Part shown: in pieces, positions 38,940 through 47,845 of the stretch
How the letters are laid out: each line of letters begins with the position of its first letter
Position numbering within the stretch: position 1 is the first letter of the stretch
From: CAWJAP01 sp963834365
Lineage (GTDB): Bacteria; Acidobacteriota; Vicinamibacteria; Vicinamibacterales; Vicinamibacteraceae
Reading direction: 5' to 3'
Assembly (NCBI GenBank): GCA_963834365.1
Contig: CAWIBS010000039.1
Coordinates: forward strand, 1 to 64,000
DNA length: 64,000 bases
Position numbers and translations under genes: made by a program
The notes under the pieces: generated by a model
Database searches by the model: none
What the model was told of the DNA's origin: nothing
Seen by the model: the letters and a program-made list of their open reading frames with translations, nothing else

Positions 38940-39575
38940 GTGACGAGAAGACAGGCGACGTATCGCGCCACGCTGGCGGCGTGCTTCTTCCTGGCGCACG
39001 GCGACGACGTGCGCGTGTCGGCGCCGTTATCAATGGCCGTAGGGGCGCGGGCATCGCACGCCGCAGCATCGTCCGCGGCGCAAGCCGACACGTCGTTCAG
39101 GCCGGACATCCCCGACGTGCCGATCTACGACCAGGACGGACGACAACTGAAGTTCTATTCCGACCTGATCAAGGGCAAGACGGTCGCGATCAACTTCATC
39201 TTCACGACGTGCACGACGATCTGTCCGCCGCTCACGACCGCGATTCGCGGCATCCAACGCGAGCTGGGCGACAGGGTCGGTCGCGATGTCTGGCTCATCT
39301 CGTTGACCGTCGATCCGGCCGTCGATGGACCCGAACGCCTCCGGCAGTTCGCCTCGTCGTTCGGCGCGGGCCCGGGCTGGACGTTCGTCACCGGGACCCG
39401 ACGTGACGTCAATCGCCTATTGAAGGCCTTCGGCAGCTATGGAGCCGACATCAGCGCGCACTCGACGTCGATGATCGTCGGGAACGACGCCGAAGGCCGC
39501 TGGGTCCGGACCAATGGTCTGGCGCCCGTGTCCACGAACGTGAAGCTGATCGTCGACGCCGCACGGAGCCGGTGA
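38940..39575 (+). CDS. SCO1/SenC-family copper chaperone, copy 2
   Basis: 211 residues from a GTG start. A signal peptide (ATLAACFFLAHG) is followed by DVPIYDQDGRQLKFYSDL and the metal site FIFTTCTTICPPLTTAI (CxxxCP). A His in DISAHSTSMIVG is the expected third ligand. It shares the strand DQDGR-x(5)-YSDLIKGKTVAINF with the first SCO gene, so the pair arose by duplication. The frame is 33 bases after the cytochrome-receptor fusion, in the same operon. Two SCO proteins with one cytochrome c fusion suggests a dedicated copper or thiol relay in the periplasm. Confidence 0.88.
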   Translation: MTRRQATYRATLAACFFLAHGDDVRVSAPLSMAVGARASHAAASSAAQADTSFRPDIPDVPIYDQDGRQLKFYSDLIKGKTVAINFIFTTCTTICPPLTTAIRGIQRELGDRVGRDVWLISLTVDPAVDGPERLRQFASSFGAGPGWTFVTGTRRDVNRLLKAFGSYGADISAHSTSMIVGNDAEGRWVRTNGLAPVSTNVKLIVDAARSR

Positions 39576-39673
39576 CGCTGGAGGCGGCCGGAGAACGGAT
39601 CGTCGCTATTGGCAGTTGGCGAATCGGAACGGGCCAAAATCCAATCGCCAATCACACTTGAGAGGCACCAGCA

Positions 39674-41242
39674 ATGAGCTACCTCGGTTCACCGCGAATC
39701 CACTTCTTCGGCGCGTTCATTGCGGAACCGTCGACGATCAACAACGACGCCGCGAACTATAGCGGGCCGATTCAAGATCCGTTGTGGAACCCGAACGGCG
39801 ATCATCAGTTCGCGTTCGCCGACTGCACGGTCAGATCCCTCGTTTCGAACGGTCAGCTGGTCACGTCCGGCGATCCGCTGATCGGCACAGCGGTGAACAC
39901 CGAGGGCTCGCCTTTCGCGAAGCTCGTCGATCTGGACGTCCAGGTACAGATCGCATCGAAGGTGTTCGGCCTGGAGGTCTCGCTCGCCGACGGATCCGGC
40001 AACAGCGTGACAGGCACGATGTCGCCGACGAGCTTCCGCGACTTTTCAGGCGCTCGCCTTCTCGGCATCTACCAGTCGACGCTCGTCGATCTGCAATGGC
40101 AGGTATCGGCATCCTCGTGGCTCGCCGCCTTGCAGAAGGCCAGCCCCGATCTCCTGTCGATTCGCTTCATCGTCGACCTCTATACCGGGATGTCGGGCGG
40201 ACCCCATCGTGGACGGCTCGCTGGTGCAATCGGGCCCGCGTCCGCGGGCGAATCGGCACACTACATTGCCGGCCGCCGCATCGTCGGCACCACCGGGGCT
40301 CCTTCGGCGCTCGCCGAGCTGAGTGGCTACACGCTGACGCTCGACGTCGGCAACGTCGTGCCGGTCGGCGACGACGGCAGCTTCACCCTGCCGTCGCTCA
40401 CGGTCGCCGTGCGCGAGGAGACGATCGACGATGTCGCGCTGAAGACTGGCGCCGCTGCCTTCGTCCCTGCGGCGCTGACACCGGGCTGGCGTCAGCTCGG
40501 AGTCCTCGATACGACGCTGGCTCGCTACGAGCTGACGAGCGGTGTCGAGTCGCTGACTCTTTCGGCGCAGGACGCGGCGCTCTGCACGTCGAAGCCGCTG
40601 GGCCTGTTCACCCCCGCCGGTGTAGCGGTGGCCGTCGAGGCGGACGATGGGATGTTCGTGTTTCCGGACCTGTGGGCGTTCCCGATGAACCCGGCGGACA
40701 AGAGCTCGGTCGTCCTCAGGGCCTGCCGCTTCGGACAACCGGCTTCCTCCGTGCAGCTGCCGCTGAACCGGACCATGAACCCCGGCGCGGCGGGGATCGC
40801 AGCTCCCGCATCGGTGACCACGGACGCGAGCGGGAAGGCGACGGTGACGTTCCAGGCCTCCGATCCGGGATCGCCGCGCGGGCCGATCGACGGACAGGTC
40901 TTCGGCTTCGGTGGACCGTGGGCGCTGCAGGGCAAGATTCAGATTCCCGGCACCCAACAGAGCGCCGTCGCGATTCGCGTCTTCAGCGGCTTCTCACCTC
41001 CCGCGAGCCCGAAGTGGAGCGACGTCCAGCCGATCTTCGACCAGTTCAACACCATGTTCCCGGCGATGGCGGCGATTCTCGACCTGAGCGATCTGAACGC
41101 GGTCGTCGCAGGCAAGGCGGCGATCCGGAGCCGCTTGCTCCTGCCGATCGAAGATCCCGGGCACATGCCGGTGACGAGAGATCTGTCTGTCAAGAAGCGC
41201 GACATGATCGTCGCGTGGATCGACGCCGGCTGTCCGGTCTGA
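39674..41242 (+). CDS. Protein of unknown function with VioB-like N-terminus
   Basis: An intact 522-residue protein with GAGAGG 10 bases upstream. The N-terminus SYLGSPRIHFFGAFIAEPST is very similar in shape to the start of VioB (iminophenyl-pyruvate dimer synthase, R-[IL]-H-F-x-G) and of a little-studied family of stand-alone relatives. The following NNDAANY and KLVDLDVQVQIASKVFG belong to the same family. The C-terminus has PIEDPGHMPVTRDLSV and ends WIDAGCPV. There is no signal peptide. VioB joins two oxidised tryptophan products; a similar role is not claimed because the ferritin-like half of VioB is absent. Its position just outside the biosynthetic block is suggestive. Confidence 0.6.
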   Translation: MSYLGSPRIHFFGAFIAEPSTINNDAANYSGPIQDPLWNPNGDHQFAFADCTVRSLVSNGQLVTSGDPLIGTAVNTEGSPFAKLVDLDVQVQIASKVFGLEVSLADGSGNSVTGTMSPTSFRDFSGARLLGIYQSTLVDLQWQVSASSWLAALQKASPDLLSIRFIVDLYTGMSGGPHRGRLAGAIGPASAGESAHYIAGRRIVGTTGAPSALAELSGYTLTLDVGNVVPVGDDGSFTLPSLTVAVREETIDDVALKTGAAAFVPAALTPGWRQLGVLDTTLARYELTSGVESLTLSAQDAALCTSKPLGLFTPAGVAVAVEADDGMFVFPDLWAFPMNPADKSSVVLRACRFGQPASSVQLPLNRTMNPGAAGIAAPASVTTDASGKATVTFQASDPGSPRGPIDGQVFGFGGPWALQGKIQIPGTQQSAVAIRVFSGFSPPASPKWSDVQPIFDQFNTMFPAMAAILDLSDLNAVVAGKAAIRSRLLLPIEDPGHMPVTRDLSVKKRDMIVAWIDAGCPV

Positions 41243-41247
41243 GCGCC

Positions 41248-41919
41248 GTGACGTCGCGCGCGCGCGAGACCGTTGGACCCTGGATGTCGATTGGCGTCCT
41301 CGGCACCGCGTTCGTGGTCGTGCCGTTCCTGCTGTTCGAGCAGGAGGTCAACGACCTCACGTCCCGCTTGTTCGCCTCACCGCCGTCGCGGCCCGCGTTG
41401 GCACTGGCTATCGTCGCGCTGCTCGCCTTGGACATCATCCTGCCGGTGCCCTCGAGCCTGGTGTCCACCGCCGCCGGAGCGACGCTCGGATTCCTGCCGG
41501 GTACCGTCGTGTCGATGGTGGGGATGACGCTCTGCTGCCAGGTTGGGTACGGCATCGGGCACGCATGCGGCCGGCCGCTCGTTGCCCGCATGGTCGGCGC
41601 GCCGGCGCTCGAGGAGGTGGCCGGCCACGTCCGTGCAGGAGGCCATTGGGCGCTGGGAGCGCTGCGCCCGATCCCGGTTCTTGCCGAGGCGTCCGTTCTC
41701 CTCGCCGGCCTCGCGCGGATGAGCCCGGCGAGGTTTTCGGTCATCACGTCGCTGGCCAACCTCGGTGTCTCGCTCGTCTACTGCGCCCTCGGCGCCGCGG
41801 CACTCCAGATCGGCTCGCCCCTGCTCGCCGTCGCCGGCACGATCGTCTTGCCCGTCATCTTCATCGGCCTGATGCGCGTCATCGATCGACGGCTTGATCA
41901 CGCTCCGCGGCATCCCTAG
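41248..41919 (+). CDS. DedA/SNARE-associated (VTT) membrane protein
   Basis: About 223 residues from GTG 41248, or 211 from ATG 41284. It has a hydrophobic start, ALALAIVALLALDIILPVPSS, then AAGATLGFLPGTVVSMVG and RPIPVLAEASVLLAGLARM. The P-x(3)-E and G-x-x-x-G motifs are those of the VTT/DedA fold, which moves lipid carriers such as undecaprenyl phosphate or phosphatidylethanolamine across the membrane. The frame begins 5 bases after the preceding stop, so it is in the same operon. Carrier recycling would help the nearby glycosyltransferases, but that is speculative. Confidence 0.82.
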   Translation: MTSRARETVGPWMSIGVLGTAFVVVPFLLFEQEVNDLTSRLFASPPSRPALALAIVALLALDIILPVPSSLVSTAAGATLGFLPGTVVSMVGMTLCCQVGYGIGHACGRPLVARMVGAPALEEVAGHVRAGGHWALGALRPIPVLAEASVLLAGLARMSPARFSVITSLANLGVSLVYCALGAAALQIGSPLLAVAGTIVLPVIFIGLMRVIDRRLDHAPRHP

Positions 41920-41928
41920 TTCACCGCT

Positions 41929-42324
41929 TCACTGCGGCTGCGAAGGCTCGTGCGGATAGTTGAAGAAAAGCTGGTTGCCGTCGAGATCCTCGACCACCAG
42001 CAGCCTGTAGCCCCAGTGGCCGTCCTTGACCGGAAGGCCGCGGGCTTCGAACTCGGCGCGCAACGCGTCGAGCGCCGCGACCGCGGCCTCGTGCGTCTCG
42101 GGCTCGACGTTCAGGGAAATGAACATCAGACCCTTGCCGACCTTCTCCGGCCACTGGTCTGAGAATATGAGGGCGCAGCTCCCGCGATCGACTTGAGCGA
42201 CGAACACCCGACCGTCTTCCTCGAACTGCCACGCGACTGTGAAACCGAGTCGGTCGACATAGAAGCGGAGCGAGGCCTCGACGCTCGCGACGTGAAGCAC
42301 GGGGCGTGCGAACCAGTCGGTCAT
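41929..42324 (-). CDS. VOC-superfamily protein (glyoxalase/bleomycin-resistance type)
   Basis: An intact 131-residue protein. Two beta-alpha-beta modules are seen: LHVASVEASLRFYVDRLGF and, later, LLVVEDLDGNQLFFNYPHEP. The first His and the last Asp-Gly-Asn region give the metal-site pattern of dioxygenases and resistance proteins of this fold. It is convergent with the DedA-like gene, 9 bases apart. The protein is probably cytosolic. Substrate unknown; common roles are binding of toxic ligands or ring cleavage. Confidence 0.85.
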   Translation of the reverse strand: MTDWFARPVLHVASVEASLRFYVDRLGFTVAWQFEEDGRVFVAQVDRGSCALIFSDQWPEKVGKGLMFISLNVEPETHEAAVAALDALRAEFEARGLPVKDGHWGYRLLVVEDLDGNQLFFNYPHEPSQPQ

Positions 42325-42710
42325 GGCGTCAGCTGCTACGCCTCCCGCAGAACCCCCTTGACGTCAGCATGCCGCGTGGTCGGCAGGTTATATTGAAATC
42401 TCTGGGCCGATGTTCGAAATCGTGACCCCGCGTGGCATCCTCCACAGCGAATCGGACTTCCTGCAACGCGACACGTCGGTGATCGTACGCTCCCAAAACG
42501 TCGATGCAGGCTTTCTGCAACGCGCAGAAAAGGCTTCTCTTGCCGGTCGCTTCGTCATCGTCGCACTCACGGTCGTCCTTGCGATTCCACACCAACTCGT
42601 CCTCGAGTATGCAGGAATCCCCTCACCAGAGACGTAGGAGGCCCGCCAGGGTTCGGGATCAAGCCGGATTAAGCCCAGGTTCCGAACAGCGCGGGAGGGC
42701 GGACGCTACT
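42325..42710. other. Gene-free stretch before repeat copy 1
   Basis: No supported gene. A short frame on the plus strand (42410-42637) has no ribosome site and no recognisable domain. The repeat described next begins at about 42711. Confidence 0.4.
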
Positions 42711-44581
42711 GGAGAGCCGAATCTGCGTCCATCTAGCATCGAGCAGCCGTGCGTGAGCCCTGAGCCGTGAGCCTGGCACGAACACAAGTAAACGCCGGGA
42801 TTGATTCAGACCAAGCCGCGGAAGCTTAGGGAGTGTCCTGGGAGTCAGGCGCAGGCCGCATGTTTCCATATCTATAACCCACGACGGGTGGGGCTCGGAG
42901 TGCACTCCGAGAAGCAGCACATCCCCATCGCGCGCCGGCAGCGCGGCGTGCTCGCGCTGCCGCTGAGCGGCCTCGCACTCGTCGTGCATCAAGGAGGTCG
43001 GGTTGGGAGATGGAACGTTTCGCCTGTCGATCGTCGCATTGCTCGCGTCGTGCATGGCGGGCCCGCCCGGCGAGCGCGAACCGCCTCGTTCGCAAGAGGT
43101 CAACGACTCGCTCCGCGTCGACGCGGCGCTGCGAGGCTCGGGCTCGTACGCGGGCTACACGTACGTCTTTCGCGGCGGGAAGTACCGCCGGCTGATCACG
43201 TCGTCGGGAGTCTTCGATGACGGTGGCTCGCTCCCCGTGTTCGCGTTTCACCTGCCGCCCGCCTATCACGCCGGCGTGGACGCCGCGCTCTCGGGTGCCG
43301 GGACGTACGCGGGCAAGGGGTACTTCTTCCTCGGCTCGAGCTACGCGCGCTACGACTGGTCGACGAACGCGATCGACTATCAGGGCACGCTCGCCGCGGA
43401 CTGGCACCTGCCGTCGCCGTTCTCGTCGGGGATCGATGCCGCCGTGAACGGGGAGGGGGTGTATGCCAACAAGGCGTACTTCTTCCGCGGCACGCAGTAC
43501 GTCCGCTACGATTGGACCCACGGGACCGTGGACGCGGGATACCCTCTCCCGCTCACCGCGTGGAACCTGCCGGCGCCGTTCACGAGCGGCGTCGACAGCG
43601 TCGTGCCGTGGCCGTCAGGGAAGCTCGCGTTCATCCGCGGCGACCAGATGGTGCTGTACAACTGGTTGGACGGCAGCGTGGGTCCGATCCCGCCCGTCTC
43701 GACCGCGTGGCCGGGGCTCGCCGCGCTCGACGCGAGCCCGACGCGGCGCGTGCTCCTGTACGCGACGATCGATCCGACGCCGATCTTCTTCCCGGACGAT
43801 CACACGCCGAACCTGTCGGGGCTCTGGCAGGCGGTGTTGACGCACCCACCGACGCCCGGATTCCCGATGATCTACGTCGATCGCTGGTGGGGCCCCGAGG
43901 TGACCAGCGCGATGCTCGCCGACCCGCATGTCATGGCGGTGTTCAGCAGCGGCAGCCACGCCGAATGGTACATGATGCACCCCGAACCGTGCTCGAACGC
44001 GTGCCCGGATTCGATGTGCGACCTTCCGGAGACCTTTCCCACCTGGAGGGAACAGAATCGAGGGCTACGTGGGGAGGCTCTGGCGCTCGGGCGTGCCGTT
44101 CCTCGCCGTGTGCGGCTCGCACCAGCTCATCTCGGGCGCACGCGCGGGATGGCAGTCGGTGGGCCACATGGGCGAGCCGGGACATACGGTCGCGGACGAG
44201 CTCCTGAACGGCTACAGCCGGATCCCGTGTTTCCGGCAAAGCGAGCGCGAGGTGAAGCCGATCGTGCTCGAGGTCCCGAGTGACCCGCTGTTCGAGGGCA
44301 TCCCGACCCACGCGTCGTTCTACGAGTTCCACTCCGACGAGGTGCGGGATGGGGCGTTCTCGTCGGATGCGGTGCTGATTGCGAAGCGCACCGCACCGGT
44401 ACCGGAAGAGCGGTCCACGACCGTGCAGGCCCTCAAGTACACGTCCGCATCGCAGCCCGGGCGGATCGCGTACACGACGCAGTTCCACCCGGAGATCATC
44501 AACACCAATCGGCCCAACCACGGTGCTCAGCTCGTGCACAACTTTGTCGACCTCGCGCTGGCGTACTGGGCCACGCACTAG
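42711..44581 (+). repeat. 1.87-kb direct repeat, copy 1
   Basis: The sequence from about 42711 to 44581 matches 60102-61975 over its whole length, in the same orientation, about 17.4 kb apart. The match covers 290 bases of leader plus the whole hemopexin-amidotransferase gene and ends exactly at its stop codon. Mismatches are scattered and mostly silent in the gene; the leader and the residues just after the lipobox differ most. Confidence 0.9.
43003..44581 (+). CDS. Hemopexin-repeat/class I glutamine-amidotransferase-like lipoprotein, copy 1 (one frame change)
   Basis: Start TTG at 43003 after AAGGAGG; the other copy has ATG here. A short lipoprotein signal ends LLASC (lipobox). Four hemopexin-like repeats follow: VDAALRGSGSYAGYTYVFRG, VDAALSGAGTYAGKGYFFLG, IDAAVNGEGVYANKAYFFRG and SVVPWPSGKLAFIRGDQM. 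The second half is a class I amidotransferase-like domain with FLAVCGSHQLI (nucleophile Cys) and TTQFHPEI (His and Glu of the triad). The frame changes at 44056 because of an extra A in ACAGAATCG, whereas the other copy reads ACAGATCG and stays open there. A surface lipoprotein with a GATase fold is unusual; it may be a hydrolase acting on cell-envelope material. Confidence 0.78.
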
Positions 44582-44605
44582 CAGGCTGAAAGAGCCAGCA
44601 GCCTG
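44582..44605 (+). terminator. Possible stem-loop after the hemopexin gene
   Basis: An inverted repeat, CAGGCTG with CAGCCTG seven bases each and a 10-base loop, begins one base after the stop codon. No T-run follows, so termination would depend on Rho or be weak. It is absent downstream of the second copy, whose sequence diverges here. Confidence 0.35.
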
Positions 44606-44804
44606 AAGGCACGAGGCGCAAGGAGTGCCCCATCCGAGCCTTGGGCCGCTCGTTACCGCGCCGTCGCACCATTCCGCTAGCGTGTCGACGCGAACGCCGC
44701 GATCCGCAGTGCGGCGCCGATGAGTCGGAACCGGGCGGGAGCCGCGTGGTTTCAGACCTTGAAACCCAGGAGCCGCCCCACTTCGCGCGACTACGGGTGC
44801 CTTC

Positions 44805-46508
44805 ATGCAGGTCGACTACTTCAAGGACATTCTGGTGCCCGTGGTCGGGGGGCTCGGCATCTTCATGCTCGGGCTCGAGTTCATGTCCAACGGCATCCAG
44901 AACCTCGCCGTCAACAAGATGCGGGCGTTGCTGGCGCGCATCGCCGGCACGCCGGTGAAGGGCGTCCTTGCCGGAACGGTCATCACCGGCGTCATCCAGT
45001 CGAGCACGGCGATGACGGTGATGGTCGTCGGGCTGGTCAACTCAGGTGTCCTCGGCCTGCGCCAGGCCATTAGCGTCATCATGGGCGCGAATATCGGCAC
45101 CACGCTCGGCAACGGGCTGATCGCCCTGCCCCTCGGACCTTTGGGGCTGTTGCTCGGCGGCTTTTTCGCGCTGATCCATGTCTTCGCGAAGAGCGACCGC
45201 GTCAAGAACATCTCGCTCGCGTGCATGGGCTTCGCGCTCATCTTCTACGGTTTGAACCTCATGACCGGTGGGCTGCGGCCGCTGCGCAGCATCCCGGAGG
45301 TGATGGCGGCGATCTCGAGCCTCAACGCCAGCAGCGTGACGGGCGTGATCTACTGCATCCTGATCGCGGCACTCATCACGGCCATGATTCATTCGTCCTC
45401 GGCGACGATCGGCATCGTCATGGGGCTCGGCGCCTCCGGCGTGCTCGGCTGGCAGACCGCGGTGGCCTTCTCCCTCGGCGCCGATCTCGGGACGACCATC
45501 ACGTCCTGGATCGCGTCGCTCAACCTGTCGAAGAATGCCAAGCGCGCCGCTTACGCGCACATCGCGTTCAACATCATCGGCGTCCTGGTGATGTTGCCGC
45601 TGTTCTTCCCCGCCCTGCAGCTGCTGACCTGGGCGATGGGCTTTTTCGGCAGCGATCCGGGCATTCCGGTCGTCCGTGACGGCAAGGAGACGTTTCCGCT
45701 GGTGCCGGTGGCGGTCGGCTTGTATTCGACGACCTTCAACGTCTTCAATACGCTCCTGCTGTTCCCGTTCGTCGGCGTCTTCGAGCGCGTGCTGTCGCAA
45801 GTGGGGCGCACCTCGAGCGAGGATGTCGAGGACTACTCGTCGACGCGGTTCCTCGACCAGAACGCGGGCGGGGATCTCGGCGCCGGGGTGCCGCTGGTCG
45901 ACCAGGAGATGGCGCGCTCCGTCGAAGCCGCGAATCTGTTCATCGCGATCGCGCGCGGCGAAAAGTCGGCGCCGGCCAACGCCAGGGATCATCAGGCGGC
46001 CATCGACATCCTCAGCCGCGACATCCGTCGCTACACGGCCGCGATGTTCAAGCCCGAGATGCCGCGTGCGCAGGCAGACCTCCTCGCGAGCCTGATCGAA
46101 GAGGAGGACTTCACCGCGAGCCTGGGCGAGACGTTGTATCAGGTCGCCAGGCGCATCGAGCGGCTGACCTTCTCGCCGTCGGGCCGCGAGCTGGTCGAGG
46201 CGACGCTCGATCGAATCGCGGACGCGATGCTGACGATCATGCCGGACCGCGTGGTCGGGCCGAACCCCCTGCGCGCCGAGGAGCGGCAGGAGTTCCTGCT
46301 CGCCACGCGCGAGCGGTGCCTGGCGCTCGGCGGGGACCTTTCCTGGGAACAGCGCGGCGCCATCCTCGAACTCCTGGGCACCGCCGAGCGGGCGTTTTTC
46401 CTGATCGATCGCATCGAGGCCGAGCGCAAGTCGGTCCCACGCGTGGTGACCGCCGCCATGGAGGACGGTGCGCCAGCGCTCCCCGGCCTCGCGCCGGCTA
46501 CGAGCTGA
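44805..46508 (+). CDS. Na+/phosphate cotransporter with C-terminal PhoU-like domain
   Basis: 567 residues, intact. Two Na/Pi-cotransport repeats carry the diagnostic glutamine-serine motifs, GVIQSSTAMTVMVVGLVN and AMIHSSSATIGIVMGLGA, within eight to ten transmembrane helices. The C-terminal 190 residues are a helical PhoU-like domain (ARSVEAANLFIAIARGEKS and later VARRIERLTFSPSGRELVEA). It imports phosphate with sodium. The stop overlaps the next gene, a PstS-like protein, as TGATG, so the two are coupled. This pairing of a sodium-driven permease with a periplasmic phosphate-binding protein is not the usual Pst system. Confidence 0.93.
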   Translation: MQVDYFKDILVPVVGGLGIFMLGLEFMSNGIQNLAVNKMRALLARIAGTPVKGVLAGTVITGVIQSSTAMTVMVVGLVNSGVLGLRQAISVIMGANIGTTLGNGLIALPLGPLGLLLGGFFALIHVFAKSDRVKNISLACMGFALIFYGLNLMTGGLRPLRSIPEVMAAISSLNASSVTGVIYCILIAALITAMIHSSSATIGIVMGLGASGVLGWQTAVAFSLGADLGTTITSWIASLNLSKNAKRAAYAHIAFNIIGVLVMLPLFFPALQLLTWAMGFFGSDPGIPVVRDGKETFPLVPVAVGLYSTTFNVFNTLLLFPFVGVFERVLSQVGRTSSEDVEDYSSTRFLDQNAGGDLGAGVPLVDQEMARSVEAANLFIAIARGEKSAPANARDHQAAIDILSRDIRRYTAAMFKPEMPRAQADLLASLIEEEDFTASLGETLYQVARRIERLTFSPSGRELVEATLDRIADAMLTIMPDRVVGPNPLRAEERQEFLLATRERCLALGGDLSWEQRGAILELLGTAERAFFLIDRIEAERKSVPRVVTAAMEDGAPALPGLAPATS

Positions 46509-47626
46509 TGCCGGGGAGGCATAGTGTGGCTGGCCGGTCCACATCGTCAATCGTCGCAGTCCTCGCACTCGCGGCCGGCCTGATTGCCGCCGCGGCACCG
46601 GTGTCGGCTCAGGACGTCCTTGGCGACGGCGGCGGCGTCACGGGCGCCGGATCGACGTTCGTCTATCCGGTCCTGTCCCGGTGGTCGCGTGAATACCGTG
46701 CGTGGCTGCTGCGCGGTGGCGACTATCCCACCGCGGATTCCGGCCTCGAGGATCCGTCGGCGACGACCTCGCTCCAGTACGAGCCGGTGGGCTCCCTCGC
46801 GGGGACACTGCGGGTCAAGGACCGCGCCGTGGACTTCGGCGCGTCCGATATGCCGCTGCCGCCAGGCGAGCTGGCGAATCTCGGGCTCGGCCAGTTTCCC
46901 ATCGCCATTGGCGGCGTCGTCGTGGCGTTCAACGTCGCGGGCATCGGGCGCGACGATCTCAAGCTGACCGGCCCGGTGCTCGCGGACATCTTCCTCGGCA
47001 AGATCGTCAACTGGTCCGACCGGTCGATCGCGGCGTTGAACCCGGGGCTCAAACTGCCTACGGCGCCGATCGCCGTCGTCCGTCGATCGGACGGGTCGGG
47101 CACGACCTTCAACTTCACCAACTACCTCTCGAAGGTCAGCGCCGAGTGGAAGCTGCGAGTCGGTTCCGGGCTGCTCGTCCCGTGGCCGTCCGGAACCCAG
47201 GCCAGTGGCAACGAGGGCGTGGCGCAGGCGGTCGCGCGAACGCCGAATTCGATTGGATACGTCGATTACGCGCAGGCGCAGCAGAGGAAGCTCGGCGCCT
47301 CGTGGTTGCAGAATCGGGCCGGACGCTTCGTCCGGCCGGATCCCGCCAGCTTTCAGGCGGCCGCGGCGAGCGCCGCGTGGAGTGGCGCAAGCGACTTCCA
47401 CCTGCTGCTCACGGATGGCCCCGGCGACACCTCCTATCCCATCACCGCGACCGTGTTCGTCCTCATGCCGAAGACCGCCTCCCGGACGCGGACGAGGGCG
47501 GCGCTGGATTTCTTCCGCTGGACGCTCGACAAGGGCGGCAGCCTCGCGGCCCAGCTCGGTTACGTGCCGCTCCCGGCATCGCTGGTCCAGCAGGTGAAGG
47601 ACTACTGGTCGAAGACCTGGCCGTAA
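46508..47626 (+). CDS. pstS: PstS-like periplasmic phosphate-binding protein, copy 1
   Basis: 372 residues. A signal peptide (VLALAAGLIAAAAPVSAQ) precedes the phosphate-binding fold: VTGAGSTFVYPVLSRWSREY, VDFGASDMPLPPGEL, FLGKIVNWSDRSIAAL, RRSDGSGTTFNFTNYLS and ASGNEGVAQAVARTP. Each loop matches the Ser/Thr/Arg/Asp residues that hold phosphate in PstS. The start overlaps the Na/Pi cotransporter stop. No pstC, pstA or pstB follows. A longer insertion than usual sits after the second strand (SGLEDPSATTSLQYE). It may hand phosphate to the cotransporter or act as a sensor. Confidence 0.88.
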   Translation: MPGRHSVAGRSTSSIVAVLALAAGLIAAAAPVSAQDVLGDGGGVTGAGSTFVYPVLSRWSREYRAWLLRGGDYPTADSGLEDPSATTSLQYEPVGSLAGTLRVKDRAVDFGASDMPLPPGELANLGLGQFPIAIGGVVVAFNVAGIGRDDLKLTGPVLADIFLGKIVNWSDRSIAALNPGLKLPTAPIAVVRRSDGSGTTFNFTNYLSKVSAEWKLRVGSGLLVPWPSGTQASGNEGVAQAVARTPNSIGYVDYAQAQQRKLGASWLQNRAGRFVRPDPASFQAAAASAAWSGASDFHLLLTDGPGDTSYPITATVFVLMPKTASRTRTRAALDFFRWTLDKGGSLAAQLGYVPLPASLVQQVKDYWSKTWP

Positions 47627-47845
47627 CCGTCGATTCTCTGGTCGATCTCGCGCCGTGAGCTCGTCTCTGACGGCGTTGGCCACGCGTTCGGACGCCGCTG
47701 ACGGGTTCGGTCGAGAAGCGTCTGCTGACTGCCCAGGCTTTCAGGCCCGTCGCCGGAGGGCTCGGGACAAAGCTGCGTGTAGTCGCCCTTGTCGCGTTAT
47801 CGTGCCGTCGGCTGGCGAATCGTGAACCGCTCGGGACTGGACGAC

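Noticed and set aside
39784..41919. A 711-residue frame fused across the VioB-like and DedA genes.
   Set aside because: Only its last 220 residues are real (the DedA-like gene); the rest is an out-of-frame reading of the VioB-like gene.
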